This document shows, one piece after another, positions 1-7,785 of a DNA stretch of 64,000 nucleotides. The notes beneath the pieces were generated by a model that was given only the letters and a program-made list of their open reading frames with translations, was not told the DNA's origin and did not search any database. How positions within the stretch are numbered: position 1 is the first letter of the stretch; each line of letters begins with the position of its first letter. The position numbers and the translations under genes are program-made. Source of the stretch: Pseudomonas sp. WS 5079 (GTDB lineage Bacteria > Pseudomonadota > Gammaproteobacteria > Pseudomonadales > Pseudomonadaceae); NCBI RefSeq assembly GCF_012985465.1, contig NZ_JAAQWN010000004.1, positions 248,001 through 312,000 of the forward strand, in the 5' to 3' direction.

Positions 1-894
1 TGCCACCCGTTCGTGCTCAAGGAAATGGCCCTGGCCGGCCGTGAAGACCGCGACCAGGCACTCAAGGAGTTCGATGGGCTGCTGATGCAACATATCGGCT
101 TTGCCGTGAGCAACGCCGCCAGCACCCTGGTGTTGAACCTGGGCCTGGGTCACTTCGAAAAAGCCCCGGGCAACCGCTTGAGCCAGGGCTACTTCCGTGC
201 GCTCAACCGCCAGGCTGCCGCGTTCGCCCTGTTGGCGGACCTGAGCATGATGCTGCTGGGCGGCGAGTTGAAGCGTCGTGAACGCCTGTCGGCACGGCTC
301 GGCGATGTGCTCAGCCATATGTACCTGGCCTCGGCAGCGCTCAAGCGCTACCACGACCTCGACTCCCCGGACCACCTGGAGCCGCTGTTTGCCTGGGCCA
401 TGGAGGAAAGCCTCGGCCAGTCGGAGCGCGCGCTGGATGAGTTGCTCAGCAACTTCCCCAACAAAGTGCTGGGCTGCCTGATGCGAGTCATCGTGTTCCC
501 GTTCGGCCGCCGCCACAAAGGTCCGTCCGATGCATTGGACGCGGAAGTCGCCGCGGTAATTGGCCGGGCCAAGGGCGACCCGACCCTCGAAGAACTGCTG
601 GCTGGCTGCTATCGCCCACAGTCGGCGCAAGATCCAGTCGGCGCCTTGCAACATGCCTACGACCTGCTGGGTGCCAGCCAGCCCCTGCAAAAGAAACTCC
701 ACAGCGCCCTCAAGAGTGGCCAGGTCAAGCCACGCGCGGGGGAACACGCCATCGAAGCCGCACTCGAGGCTGGCGTGCTGCAACCGGCCGAGGCGCAGAC
801 CCTGCGCGACGCGGAAGCAGCGCGGCGCAAGGTGATCGACGTGGATGACTTCAGCAAGGAGGAGTTGGCCCAGGCGCCTGGCAGAGTCCGCTAG
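1..894 (+). CDS. fadE: Acyl-CoA dehydrogenase FadE, C-terminal part (5' truncated by window)
   Basis: The frame is open from base 1 (CHPFVLKEM...) to TAG at 892-894, giving 297 codons. This is the C-terminal part of the long (about 815 residue) bacterial FadE, the flavoprotein that catalyses the first oxidation of acyl-CoA in beta-oxidation. The visible stretch is mostly helical and corresponds to the extra C-terminal region of FadE (DUF1974); the FAD-binding catalytic core lies outside the window. A strong intrinsic terminator follows 21 bp after the stop. In P. aeruginosa, from memory, a FadE-type gene (PA2815) also precedes PA2817, which matches the next gene here. The family is recognised by residue pattern only. 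Confidence 0.85.
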   Translation, partial: CHPFVLKEMALAGREDRDQALKEFDGLLMQHIGFAVSNAASTLVLNLGLGHFEKAPGNRLSQGYFRALNRQAAAFALLADLSMMLLGGELKRRERLSARLGDVLSHMYLASAALKRYHDLDSPDHLEPLFAWAMEESLGQSERALDELLSNFPNKVLGCLMRVIVFPFGRRHKGPSDALDAEVAAVIGRAKGDPTLEELLAGCYRPQSAQDPVGALQHAYDLLGASQPLQKKLHSALKSGQVKPRAGEHAIEAALEAGVLQPAEAQTLRDAEAARRKVIDVDDFSKEELAQAPGRVR

Positions 895-914
895 TACCGG
901 CGGTCATATAAAAG

Positions 915-951
915 CGGGCGCGAGAGCTATATACTCTCGCGCCCGTTTTTG
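915..951 (+). terminator. Intrinsic terminator after fadE
   Basis: A perfect 12-bp stem (915-926 with 934-945, arm CGGGCGCGAGAG) has a 7-nt AT-rich loop and is followed by TTTTT. It ends fadE transcription. The next gene starts only about 20 bp later, so the hairpin lies in or just before that gene's leader. Confidence 0.85.
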
Positions 952-970
952 CTTTTGAGGACTTACTCTC

Positions 971-1378
971 GTGTCCAACGTCGTTGCTGATCATCTCGTC
1001 TTGCTCGACCACCTGCGCAGTATCCTGGTTGCCGTCGGCGAAGCCGAACAGGTTCCAGAGGAAAGCCACGCTTTGTTCCTGGAACGCTTTGATGAACTGC
1101 GGGCCATGCTGCCCATCGACCCGATCGAAAGCCAATACCTGGGTCAGGACATGATGAGCCAGGTCATCCTGCGCTACCCACAGATTGCCCATCTGGTACC
1201 GCGCGACTTGCTGTGGTTCTTTGGCGGTGACTGCCTGCACTTCATGCCCGATGATGAACTGGACTTGTACCAGGCCCTGGAAGAACGGCGCTTCGAAGCC
1301 GAACAGAACGACGAACCGTTCGACTGGAACCAGGAAAAGCAATTGCTGGCCATGTCCAACGACCAGCCCAAGCACTGA
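971..1378 (+). CDS. PA2817 family conserved protein
   Basis: A 135-residue soluble, acidic protein with no signal peptide or membrane segment. It matches the conserved Pseudomonas family I remember as PA2817-like, whose function is unknown. The start is GTG at 971, with TTGAGGA ten bases upstream as ribosome-binding site. It follows fadE but is separated from it by a strong terminator, so it is probably transcribed on its own or by read-through. The C-terminal half is rich in acidic residues and tryptophan. No catalytic motif is visible. Confidence 0.75.
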   Translation: MSNVVADHLVLLDHLRSILVAVGEAEQVPEESHALFLERFDELRAMLPIDPIESQYLGQDMMSQVILRYPQIAHLVPRDLLWFFGGDCLHFMPDDELDLYQALEERRFEAEQNDEPFDWNQEKQLLAMSNDQPKH

Positions 1379-1400
1379 TCTCAAAAGCACCAAAGATCCA

Positions 1401-1507
1401 AATGTGGAGCGGGCTTGTCGGATCGCCGCATCGCCGCGAAGACGTCGGCCCAGCAAACATTGATGTTGACTGACCCACTGCTTTCGCGAGCGAGCCCGCT
1501 CCCACAC
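1401..1507. repeat. REP pair (REPIN-like), GCGGGC type, degenerate
   Basis: Two inverted REP-like units, TGTGGAGCGGGCTTGTCGG on the left and CGAGCCCGCTCCCACA on the right, enclose about 60 bp. The left unit has drifted from the copies elsewhere in the window. The element lies between the convergent PA2817-like and LysR genes. Confidence 0.7.
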
Positions 1508-1536
1508 TAATTCGCTCAACATTCCCGATCGTGCTC

Positions 1537-2469
1537 CTACCGCCGACGCAATGTGGGCTCCTTAGCCATGCACTCCACCAGATAATCGATGAATACCCGC
1601 AGTTTCGGCGGCAGGTACCGCGTGGGTGAATGCAGCAACCAGGCATCCCCATGGTACGAGGCAATAAAATCCCATTGCGCCAGGACCTGCACCAACCGCC
1701 CCTCCTCCAATGCATGCCGCGCAGTGAAATACGGCAAGCTGCCAATTCCCACATCCTGCAACACCGCATCCAACCGCACCCCCGTGTGATTGGCCGCATA
1801 ACGACCACGCACACCCACCGTCACTGTTTTGCCAGCCTGGCGCAATTTCCAGCGTGCATCCCCAGGGGTTTCGCCCAGGTAAATGCAGCTGTGCTCCAGC
1901 AAGTCATGGGGATGCAGCGGCGTTCCGTGGGTGGCCAGATATTGCGGCGTAGCACACAGCAAATGCTCGATCGGCAGTAGCCGGCGCCCTACCAACCCCG
2001 GCGGCGGGTTATCGGTGATGCGGATGCTCAGGTCGACATTGTCATCAATCAAATCCACCTGCCGATCTTCGAGGATCAGCTGCACATCGACCTTGGGATA
2101 GCGCCGCAGGAACTGCGGCATATGCGGATGCACCACAAACCGCCCGACCGCCTTGGGCACGCTGACCCGTATCAGCCCTTCGGCCTCGTGGGTGTACTGG
2201 CCGCTGATTTCCATCACCGAGCGCGCCGCGTTGACCATCTCCTGGCAGCGCTTGAAGACTTCTTCGCCACCTTCGCTCAAGCGCAGCTTGCGCGTGGTGC
2301 GCTGTAATAGTCGCGTGGCCAGGGCCTGTTCCAGCCGCGAGATGCTGCGGCTCACCGCCGATGGCGAGGTGCCCAGTTGGCGCGCCGCTGCAGAGAAGCT
2401 GCCGGCTTCCACCACCTTGACGAAAATCGCCATTTCACCCAACAGTGGCAAAGGAAGATTGATGCTCAT
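1537..2469 (-). CDS. LysR-family transcriptional regulator
   Basis: A 310-residue protein with an N-terminal winged helix-turn-helix (about residues 8-65; FSAAARQLGTSPSAVSRSIS) and a C-terminal periplasmic-binding-protein-like effector domain (about 90-300). It belongs to the subgroup near DsdC/AaeR/CrgA-like regulators. The start MSINLPLPLL at 2469 was preferred over an upstream in-frame ATG because the HTH then begins at the usual distance. It is divergent from the alaX gene with about 90 bp between the starts, the classical LysR arrangement, so it may control alaX and itself. The effector cannot be predicted. Confidence 0.85.
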   Translation of the reverse strand: MSINLPLPLLGEMAIFVKVVEAGSFSAAARQLGTSPSAVSRSISRLEQALATRLLQRTTRKLRLSEGGEEVFKRCQEMVNAARSVMEISGQYTHEAEGLIRVSVPKAVGRFVVHPHMPQFLRRYPKVDVQLILEDRQVDLIDDNVDLSIRITDNPPPGLVGRRLLPIEHLLCATPQYLATHGTPLHPHDLLEHSCIYLGETPGDARWKLRQAGKTVTVGVRGRYAANHTGVRLDAVLQDVGIGSLPYFTARHALEEGRLVQVLAQWDFIASYHGDAWLLHSPTRYLPPKLRVFIDYLVECMAKEPTLRRR

Positions 2470-2559
2470 GACGCACAAGTCCATTGAGATTTCAGCGGAT
2501 TATCACCCATTTGCGCACTACTTATACTGCTGCGTAGACCCCTGATGCGGATGTAGACG

Positions 2560-3186
2560 ATGACCCAGCGCCTGTTTTTTACCCATGACCACCTGGTTGC
2601 CGATGTTGATGTGCTGGAGTGCACGCCCCATGAGCAGCAGTTTGCAGTAGTCCTGCAGTCCACTATTTTCCATCCCCAGGGTGGCGGCCAGCCCTTTGAT
2701 ACGGGGTGGCTGGGGGACAGCAACGTATTGAAAGTGGTGCAGGAGGCCGAGCGCATCGTGCACTACGTGGACCAGGCCGTGGCACTTGGCCTCCAGCCAG
2801 CTCGGGTCGACGGCCAGCGCCGCGCCCTGCATACACGCCTGCATTCGGCCGGGCATCTGATCGGCAACGCCGGTGAAACCCTGGGCTGGATGCCGATCAA
2901 GGCCCACCATTGGCCCGGTGAAGGCAAGATCAGTTTTATCCGTGGGGAATCGGCCCAAGACATGGAAGCCGATGCCTTGCAGGAACAGGTCAACCAATGG
3001 ATCGCCGCGGATTTACCACGCCACATGACGCTGGAAAGTGGCTCCCGCGAAGTCGGTTTTGGCGACCTGCCGCCCTACGCCTGCGGCGGCACTCATGTGC
3101 AAGCCCTGGCCCAAGTCGGCCAGGTCACGATCCTCGGCCTGTCGGAGAAAAAGGGCACGCTGTCGGTGCGCTATAGCCTGGACTGA
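2560..3186 (+). CDS. alaX: Alanyl-tRNA editing protein AlaX
   Basis: A 208-residue free-standing homologue of the AlaRS editing domain. It hydrolyses mischarged Ser- or Gly-tRNA(Ala). The zinc site is intact: the HxxxH motif is H95/H99 (HSAGH) and the CxxxH motif is C175/H179 (CGGTH). The protein has the early GGGQPFD-type loop but lacks the aminoacylation domain, as expected for AlaX. It is divergent from the LysR regulator, with no partner downstream. The exact AlaX subclass is not resolved. Confidence 0.9.
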   Translation: MTQRLFFTHDHLVADVDVLECTPHEQQFAVVLQSTIFHPQGGGQPFDTGWLGDSNVLKVVQEAERIVHYVDQAVALGLQPARVDGQRRALHTRLHSAGHLIGNAGETLGWMPIKAHHWPGEGKISFIRGESAQDMEADALQEQVNQWIAADLPRHMTLESGSREVGFGDLPPYACGGTHVQALAQVGQVTILGLSEKKGTLSVRYSLD

Positions 3187-3340
3187 CAGGTGGATGGCAG
3201 GCGGCGTTTTCTTATCGAGATCGGACATCACCCCGCAAGGGGCTCCCCTCCTGCTTGTGGGTGATGCTAGTGTGTGAAAATGTTTCCGACAAAAAATAGG
3301 AAACTTCCTACTCACCACCTGCAAAGGAATGCCCCCAGCA

Positions 3341-5080
3341 ATGGACTTCTCCCTCAAGCACCTGGCCGCCGCCACCCTGATGGTCGCCAGCCTGTCCGCC
3401 TTTACCGCACCCGCCTTCGCCAACATCACCCCGCAACAGAGCGCGACCATCCTCAAGACGTTCAATGACGCGTCGATCAAGGACTTCCGCACTTTCCTGG
3501 GCAGCCTGGCCAAAAGTGAACTGGGCAAAACCGCCGATCTCGGCCCGGCGATCAGCGCATTTCTCGATAACAAGAGCCTCAGCGCCGAACAGCAAAACGA
3601 GATTCACCGCCTGCTGGGCATTTACGCCCGGGTGAAATACGGCGCAGCGGCTACCGAGACCCTGCGTGAGCTGGTGGCCATACCGACCTTCCAGGTAGAA
3701 GGCGTAGCCCAGCACGACAACCCTGAATTCATCAAGATCGCCGACAAGATCAAGAGCCTGGCCCAGGCGTTCAACCTGAACTTTCGCAATGTCGACAACC
3801 GCGTCTATGAAATATCCCTGGAAGGTACGGGCGATGAAGTGGTCGGCATTCACGCCCACGCCGACGTGGTACCGGTGACCCCGGAAAACTGGGTCCTGGC
3901 CGACGGCACCCGCCTCGACCCATTCAAGGTCACGCTGATTGGCGACCGCATGTACGGCCGCGGCACCGAGGACGACAAGAACGGCATCGTGGTAACGCTG
4001 TATGCGATGAAAGTGATCAAGGAAGAAAACCTGCCCCTGGCACGCAACTTCAAGCTGCTGGTGGACACCACCGAAGAAACCACTGGCGACGCCATTCCTT
4101 ACTACTTTGAACACAACCCGACGCCGAACTACAACCTGGCGCTGGACGGCGGCTACCCAGTGGTCATCGCCGAGAAAGGTTATGGCACGGTCATGGCGAC
4201 CTTTGCCAAGCGCAAGGCAGATGGCAAAGGCGCCGAGATCATCGCCATGACCGGCGGCCTGGCGACCAACCAGATTCCTTCGGCCTCGGTAGCCACATTG
4301 CGCAGCGACAAACCCGCTGAACTGGCGGCCAGCCTGCAGCAGGCCGGCGCTGCGTTTGCCAAGGCCAATGGGGGTGATTTCACGGTAGATGCCAAGGTTG
4401 TCGGCAATGATGTCAAGCTGACCGTTACCGGGGTGTCGGCCCACTCTTCCGAGCCCGAATCCGGTATTAACCCGGTCGCGCGGATGCTGGTCTTCATTAA
4501 TAGCCTGGATGGCAAGGTTGCGCTCAAGCACAACGAAATCACCGACGCTGCGCGTTACGCCACCGACAACTGGGGCCTGGATTATCTGGGCGGCAAATTG
4601 GGCGTGGGCTTTTCCGATGCGTTCATGGGGCCGCTGACCACTTCCCTGACCTTCGTCGGCATGGATGAAAAAGCCTTCAAGCTGGCAGTCAACCTGCGGG
4701 TACCGAAGGGCAAATCCCCGGAAACACTCAAGAAAGAAATCGCCGACAAGCTCAGCGCCTGGAGCAAAAACACCCATATTGCGCCGACCTTCGATTACTC
4801 GGTGGCCGCGCCGATGTATCGCAACCCCGAGGGCGAGTGGGTCAAGGCGTTGCTGGCCGTGTCCACCGAAAACCTGGGCATGAAGCCCGAGTTCGGTACT
4901 TCGGCCGGCGCAACGTCGGTGCATGAACTGCCAAACGGCGTGCAATTCGGCCTGGCCCGACCAGAAGCCAAGTACACCGGCCACACCGACAACGAGTTCA
5001 AGACCACCGAGCAGTTCCTGCTGGACCTACAGATCGTGACAGAAATGATGGGACGTATCGGGCAACTGCCAAAACTCTAA
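3341..5080 (+). CDS. Exported M20-family metallopeptidase (dipeptidase)
   Basis: A 579-residue zinc peptidase of the M20/ArgE/CPG2 family with an N-terminal signal peptide (about 24 residues, cleavage near APAFA). The metal ligands are recognisable: HAHAD (H-x-D motif), GRGTEDD (bridging Asp), the catalytic glutamate pair in DTTEETTGD, and a late His near GHTDN. A dimerisation insert lies between the two catalytic halves (HSSEPESGINP). The start at 3341 gives an AAGGA site 12 bases upstream; the ATG at 3329 directly abuts it and is less likely. The gene ends at a strong terminator shared with the tRNA array. Substrate is unknown; peptide salvage in the periplasm is an inference. Confidence 0.85.
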   Translation: MDFSLKHLAAATLMVASLSAFTAPAFANITPQQSATILKTFNDASIKDFRTFLGSLAKSELGKTADLGPAISAFLDNKSLSAEQQNEIHRLLGIYARVKYGAAATETLRELVAIPTFQVEGVAQHDNPEFIKIADKIKSLAQAFNLNFRNVDNRVYEISLEGTGDEVVGIHAHADVVPVTPENWVLADGTRLDPFKVTLIGDRMYGRGTEDDKNGIVVTLYAMKVIKEENLPLARNFKLLVDTTEETTGDAIPYYFEHNPTPNYNLALDGGYPVVIAEKGYGTVMATFAKRKADGKGAEIIAMTGGLATNQIPSASVATLRSDKPAELAASLQQAGAAFAKANGGDFTVDAKVVGNDVKLTVTGVSAHSSEPESGINPVARMLVFINSLDGKVALKHNEITDAARYATDNWGLDYLGGKLGVGFSDAFMGPLTTSLTFVGMDEKAFKLAVNLRVPKGKSPETLKKEIADKLSAWSKNTHIAPTFDYSVAAPMYRNPEGEWVKALLAVSTENLGMKPEFGTSAGATSVHELPNGVQFGLARPEAKYTGHTDNEFKTTEQFLLDLQIVTEMMGRIGQLPKL

Positions 5081-5122
5081 GCCAACCCTTGGACCTGCTC
5101 TTGCAGCGGGTCCATCCCGGAC

Positions 5123-5162
5123 AAACAAAAACGCCGCTCATCACTGAGCGGCGTTTTTGTTT
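5123..5162. terminator. Bidirectional intrinsic terminator (peptidase / tRNA array)
   Basis: A perfect 18-bp stem (5123-5140 with 5145-5162) has a GC core (ACGCCGCTCA) flanked by A and T runs on both sides and a 4-nt loop. It can terminate the rightward peptidase transcript and the leftward tRNA transcript. Confidence 0.92.
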
Positions 5163-5166
5163 AATA

Positions 5167-5242
<76 letters not shown>

Positions 5243-5245
5243 AAA

Positions 5246-5321
5246 TGGCGTCCCCTAGGGGACTCGAACCCCTGTTACCGCCGTGAAAGGGCGGTGTCCT
5301 AGGCCACTAGACGAAGGGGAC
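5246..5321 (-). tRNA. tRNA-Glu (TTC), copy 2 in transcription order
   Basis: A 76-nt cloverleaf including encoded CCA. The minus strand begins GTCCCCTTCGTCTAG, the anticodon loop is CTTTCAC (anticodon TTC), and the T arm is GTTCGAGTC. It is identical to the copy at 5505-5580. Confidence 0.97.
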
Positions 5322-5426
5322 ACGCTAACTGAAACACATGGTGTGTATTCCAGTGCCCAGAGGCCTTGTCCGAAGACTTGGTCCTGGTTTCACTCAGTGC
5401 CGCCCGAAAGCCACACTGTTTAAAAA

Positions 5427-5502
<76 letters not shown>

Positions 5503-5504
5503 AA

Positions 5505-5580
5505 TGGCGTCCCCTAGGGGACTCGAACCCCTGTTACCGCCGTGAAAGGGCGGTGTCCTAGGCCACTAGACGAAGGGGAC
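5505..5580 (-). tRNA. tRNA-Glu (TTC), copy 1 in transcription order
   Basis: Same 76-nt sequence as 5246-5321, anticodon TTC with encoded CCA. It is the first gene of the leftward tRNA transcript, about 55 bp downstream of the predicted transcription start. Confidence 0.97.
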
Positions 5581-5940
5581 ACACGTACAACATTCACTCC
5601 CTACCGCGTTTCGCTGTGTGCTTTACGCTGTAAGTGGCGCGCATTCTATGGATGGATTGAAAGGTCGTCAACCCCCAAGGATAAATTTATTTAAATCAAT
5701 GACTTCCCCCTGCTTTCCAGGCACTCCCGGGGTTTCTCGCCGTCCAGGCTTTGGCGCCTATATTCTGGCGCCCGACAAGGCGTTATAGTCCCCACCCGCG
5801 AATGATGGCAATGTGCATCTATAAAGACGATGCCTACATATACAGATGAAAGCACCGACTCATCTCGTCGAAGAGTCCTATCCGCCGCATGCGCCAATCA
5901 CTACACTTCAACGCACATCCCATAAAAAGAGGTCACACCG
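5581..5940. other. 360-bp intergenic region between the tRNA array and the next gene
   Basis: The left third holds the tRNA promoter and its AT-rich upstream tract. The right part (about 5700-5940) leads into the membrane-anchored protein gene. I see no clear promoter, small RNA or terminator there. Confidence 0.6.
5643..5671 (-). promoter_or_regulatory. Sigma70 promoter of the tRNA array
   Basis: On the minus strand, -35 TTGACG (5666-5671) and -10 TAGAAT (5643-5648) are separated by 17 bp. A GC-rich discriminator (GCGCGCC) follows and an AT-rich UP-like tract lies just upstream of the -35. These are hallmarks of a strong, stringently controlled stable-RNA promoter. Confidence 0.85.
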
Positions 5941-6711
5941 GTGACACCACTCATGATCACCCTGCTGGTAATAGCCGGGATCGTAATACTGATCGCCATT
6001 GGCTACATGAACCACGTGGTGGAAAACAACAAACTGGAAAAGGCCCGTGCCCAGATCGAACTCAACGATCGGCTGCGCCGCTGTGGCGAGATCACCGAGA
6101 CGTTCCCTGGCCAACTGATGACGCCGCAGCTCAAGCTGCTGCTGACCCGCCTGGAACTGAACGTCAACCAACGCATGCTTCACCTGAACAAATCCAGCGC
6201 CACTATCAAGGCACGTATTGCCGAGTTGGAAGCACTGGTAGGCCAGGGCGAATCGATCCCGGTGAACAACCCCCCGGGACCGATTCAGACCGAAGCCAAG
6301 GCCAAGGATGTGCGCTTTCTGCTCGAAGCCCTGCACGGCCAGGTCACCCGCGCCGCCCAGGACGGCTTTTTGCCGACCAATGAGGCCAAGCACTGGATCC
6401 GCGAGATCCGTCACCTGCTGGTGCTGCTGCACATCGAGTTCTTCAACAATCTTGGCCAGCACGCGTTGCAACAGGCGCAACCCGGCCAGGCGCGCCTGGC
6501 GTTCGAGCGCGGCGTGCAATACCTGCGCAAGCAGCCTGAGCCGGCCACCTACAGCCAGCACCTGCAACTGCTGGAAAAACAATTGGCGCGCGCCAACTCC
6601 ATGGTGCTGACCAACAGCCAGCAAACCGCAGAAGAGGTCAATGAACTGACCGCAGGCTTGAAGGCCGATGACGCGGATGCCGAATGGAAAAAGAAAGTCA
6701 TCTACGACTGA
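5941..6711 (+). CDS. Membrane-anchored helical protein of unknown function
   Basis: A 256-residue protein with one N-terminal membrane segment (about residues 4-23, MITLLVIAGIVILIAIGYM) and a long, charged, mostly helical cytoplasmic part; the central region looks TPR- or coiled-coil-like. The start is GTG at 5941 with an AGAGGTC site upstream; the ATG at 5953 is possible. It stands alone between the tRNA region and a hydrolase. I do not recognise a named family; conserved Pseudomonas hypothetical proteins of this build exist. A scaffold or envelope role is only a guess. Confidence 0.7.
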   Translation: MTPLMITLLVIAGIVILIAIGYMNHVVENNKLEKARAQIELNDRLRRCGEITETFPGQLMTPQLKLLLTRLELNVNQRMLHLNKSSATIKARIAELEALVGQGESIPVNNPPGPIQTEAKAKDVRFLLEALHGQVTRAAQDGFLPTNEAKHWIREIRHLLVLLHIEFFNNLGQHALQQAQPGQARLAFERGVQYLRKQPEPATYSQHLQLLEKQLARANSMVLTNSQQTAEEVNELTAGLKADDADAEWKKKVIYD

Positions 6712-6736
6712 CCCCCTCCTGTACTTAAGTCACCGG

Positions 6737-6819
6737 GTGCATTTCCTGCACTCGGTGCCATCATCCTGCGGCTATCCCCCCTTCTATAATTCGCGTACAA
6801 AAGTGCACTTCATGCACTT
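6737..6819 (+). promoter_or_regulatory. Promoter flanked by two identical-type palindromes
   Basis: A consensus -10 TATAAT lies at 6785-6790 with a poor -35. Two copies of GTGCA-N5-TGCAC occur, at 6737-6751 and 6803-6817, with centres 66 bp apart. The downstream copy extends to AAGTGCA-N5-TGCACTT. One lies upstream of the core promoter and one just after the predicted start point, as expected for a repressor with paired operators. Confidence 0.55.
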
Positions 6820-6836
6820 AACCAAGGAGGCAAGCC

Positions 6837-7649
6837 GTGCCTATCGCCATCATTGATGATCAGCCCTTGCACTACGTGGACCAGGGTTCTGGCCCAGCTG
6901 TCCTGCTCGGCCAGAGCTACCTGTGGGACCAGCAGATGTGGGCCCCGCAGATCGCCGCCCTGTCGCAACAGTACCGAGTGATCGTGCCAGAGCTGTGGGG
7001 CCACGGTGAGTCTGGCCCGCTGCCAGCATCGACCCAGAGCCTGGACGACCTGGCGCGCCAGGCCCTGGCGCTACTGGACCACCTGGGCCTTGCCAAGGTC
7101 AATCTGGTGGGTTTGTCAGTCGGCGGCATGTGGGGCGCCCCGCTGGCGCTACTGGCGCCCGAGCGGGTCAATAGCCTGGTGCTGATGGACACCTACCTGG
7201 GCGCAGAGCCTGAGGCGACCCGCGAAAAGTATTTCGCGCTGCTCAGCGCGATTGAAGCCACGGGTGCTATCTCAGATGCGCTATTGGATATCATCGTGCC
7301 GATCTTCTTCCGCCCCGGCATCGACCGCGACTCTGCGCTGTATCAGGACTTCCGCCAATCCCTGCGTGACTTCCCCAAGGATCGCCTGCTACAGAGCATT
7401 GTGCCCCTGGGGCGCCTGATTTTCGGTCGAGGTGATGCGATGGCAGGCCTGTGCCGCCTGAACTCCGATACTACGTTGGTGATGTGCGGTGACGAAGACC
7501 AGCCGCGCCCACCCGCAGAGGCGCAGGAGATGGCTGAGCTGATTGGCTGCGATCTGGTATTGATCCCGGGTGCAGGGCATATCTCCAGCCGGGAAAACCC
7601 GGATTTCGTCAATGAGGCGCTGCTGACCTTTTTGGCTAATCACGCCTGA
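6837..7649 (+). CDS. Alpha/beta hydrolase
   Basis: A 270-residue single-domain alpha/beta hydrolase. The nucleophile elbow is GLSVGG with Ser94, the acid is probably the Asp in GDEDQPRP, and the base is the His in GAGHIS near the C-terminus. There is no signal peptide, so it is cytoplasmic. The start is GTG at 6837 with a strong AAGGAGG site. The fold resembles 3-oxoadipate enol-lactonase and related esterases, but no aromatic-pathway genes are nearby, so the substrate is open. Its promoter carries paired palindromes, so the gene is probably inducible. Confidence 0.85.
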   Translation: MPIAIIDDQPLHYVDQGSGPAVLLGQSYLWDQQMWAPQIAALSQQYRVIVPELWGHGESGPLPASTQSLDDLARQALALLDHLGLAKVNLVGLSVGGMWGAPLALLAPERVNSLVLMDTYLGAEPEATREKYFALLSAIEATGAISDALLDIIVPIFFRPGIDRDSALYQDFRQSLRDFPKDRLLQSIVPLGRLIFGRGDAMAGLCRLNSDTTLVMCGDEDQPRPPAEAQEMAELIGCDLVLIPGAGHISSRENPDFVNEALLTFLANHA

Positions 7650-7707
7650 TCACACCTTGCGTATCTCCAACATGGATGAGATGCCGAGGCACGCAGCTAC
7701 ATTCCCC

Positions 7708-7760
7708 TGTGGGAGCGGGCTTGCCCGCGATGTACACCTCAGGGTGTCAGCTCCCACAGG
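7708..7760. repeat. REP pair, short, one arm truncated
   Basis: TGTGGGAGCGGGCTTGCCC on the left and a shortened CAGCTCCCACAGG on the right lie between the convergent hydrolase and chemoreceptor genes. The hairpin may also act as a transcript end. Confidence 0.7.
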
Positions 7761-7785
7761 GAACTCGTTCCGGTCCTGAATATGA

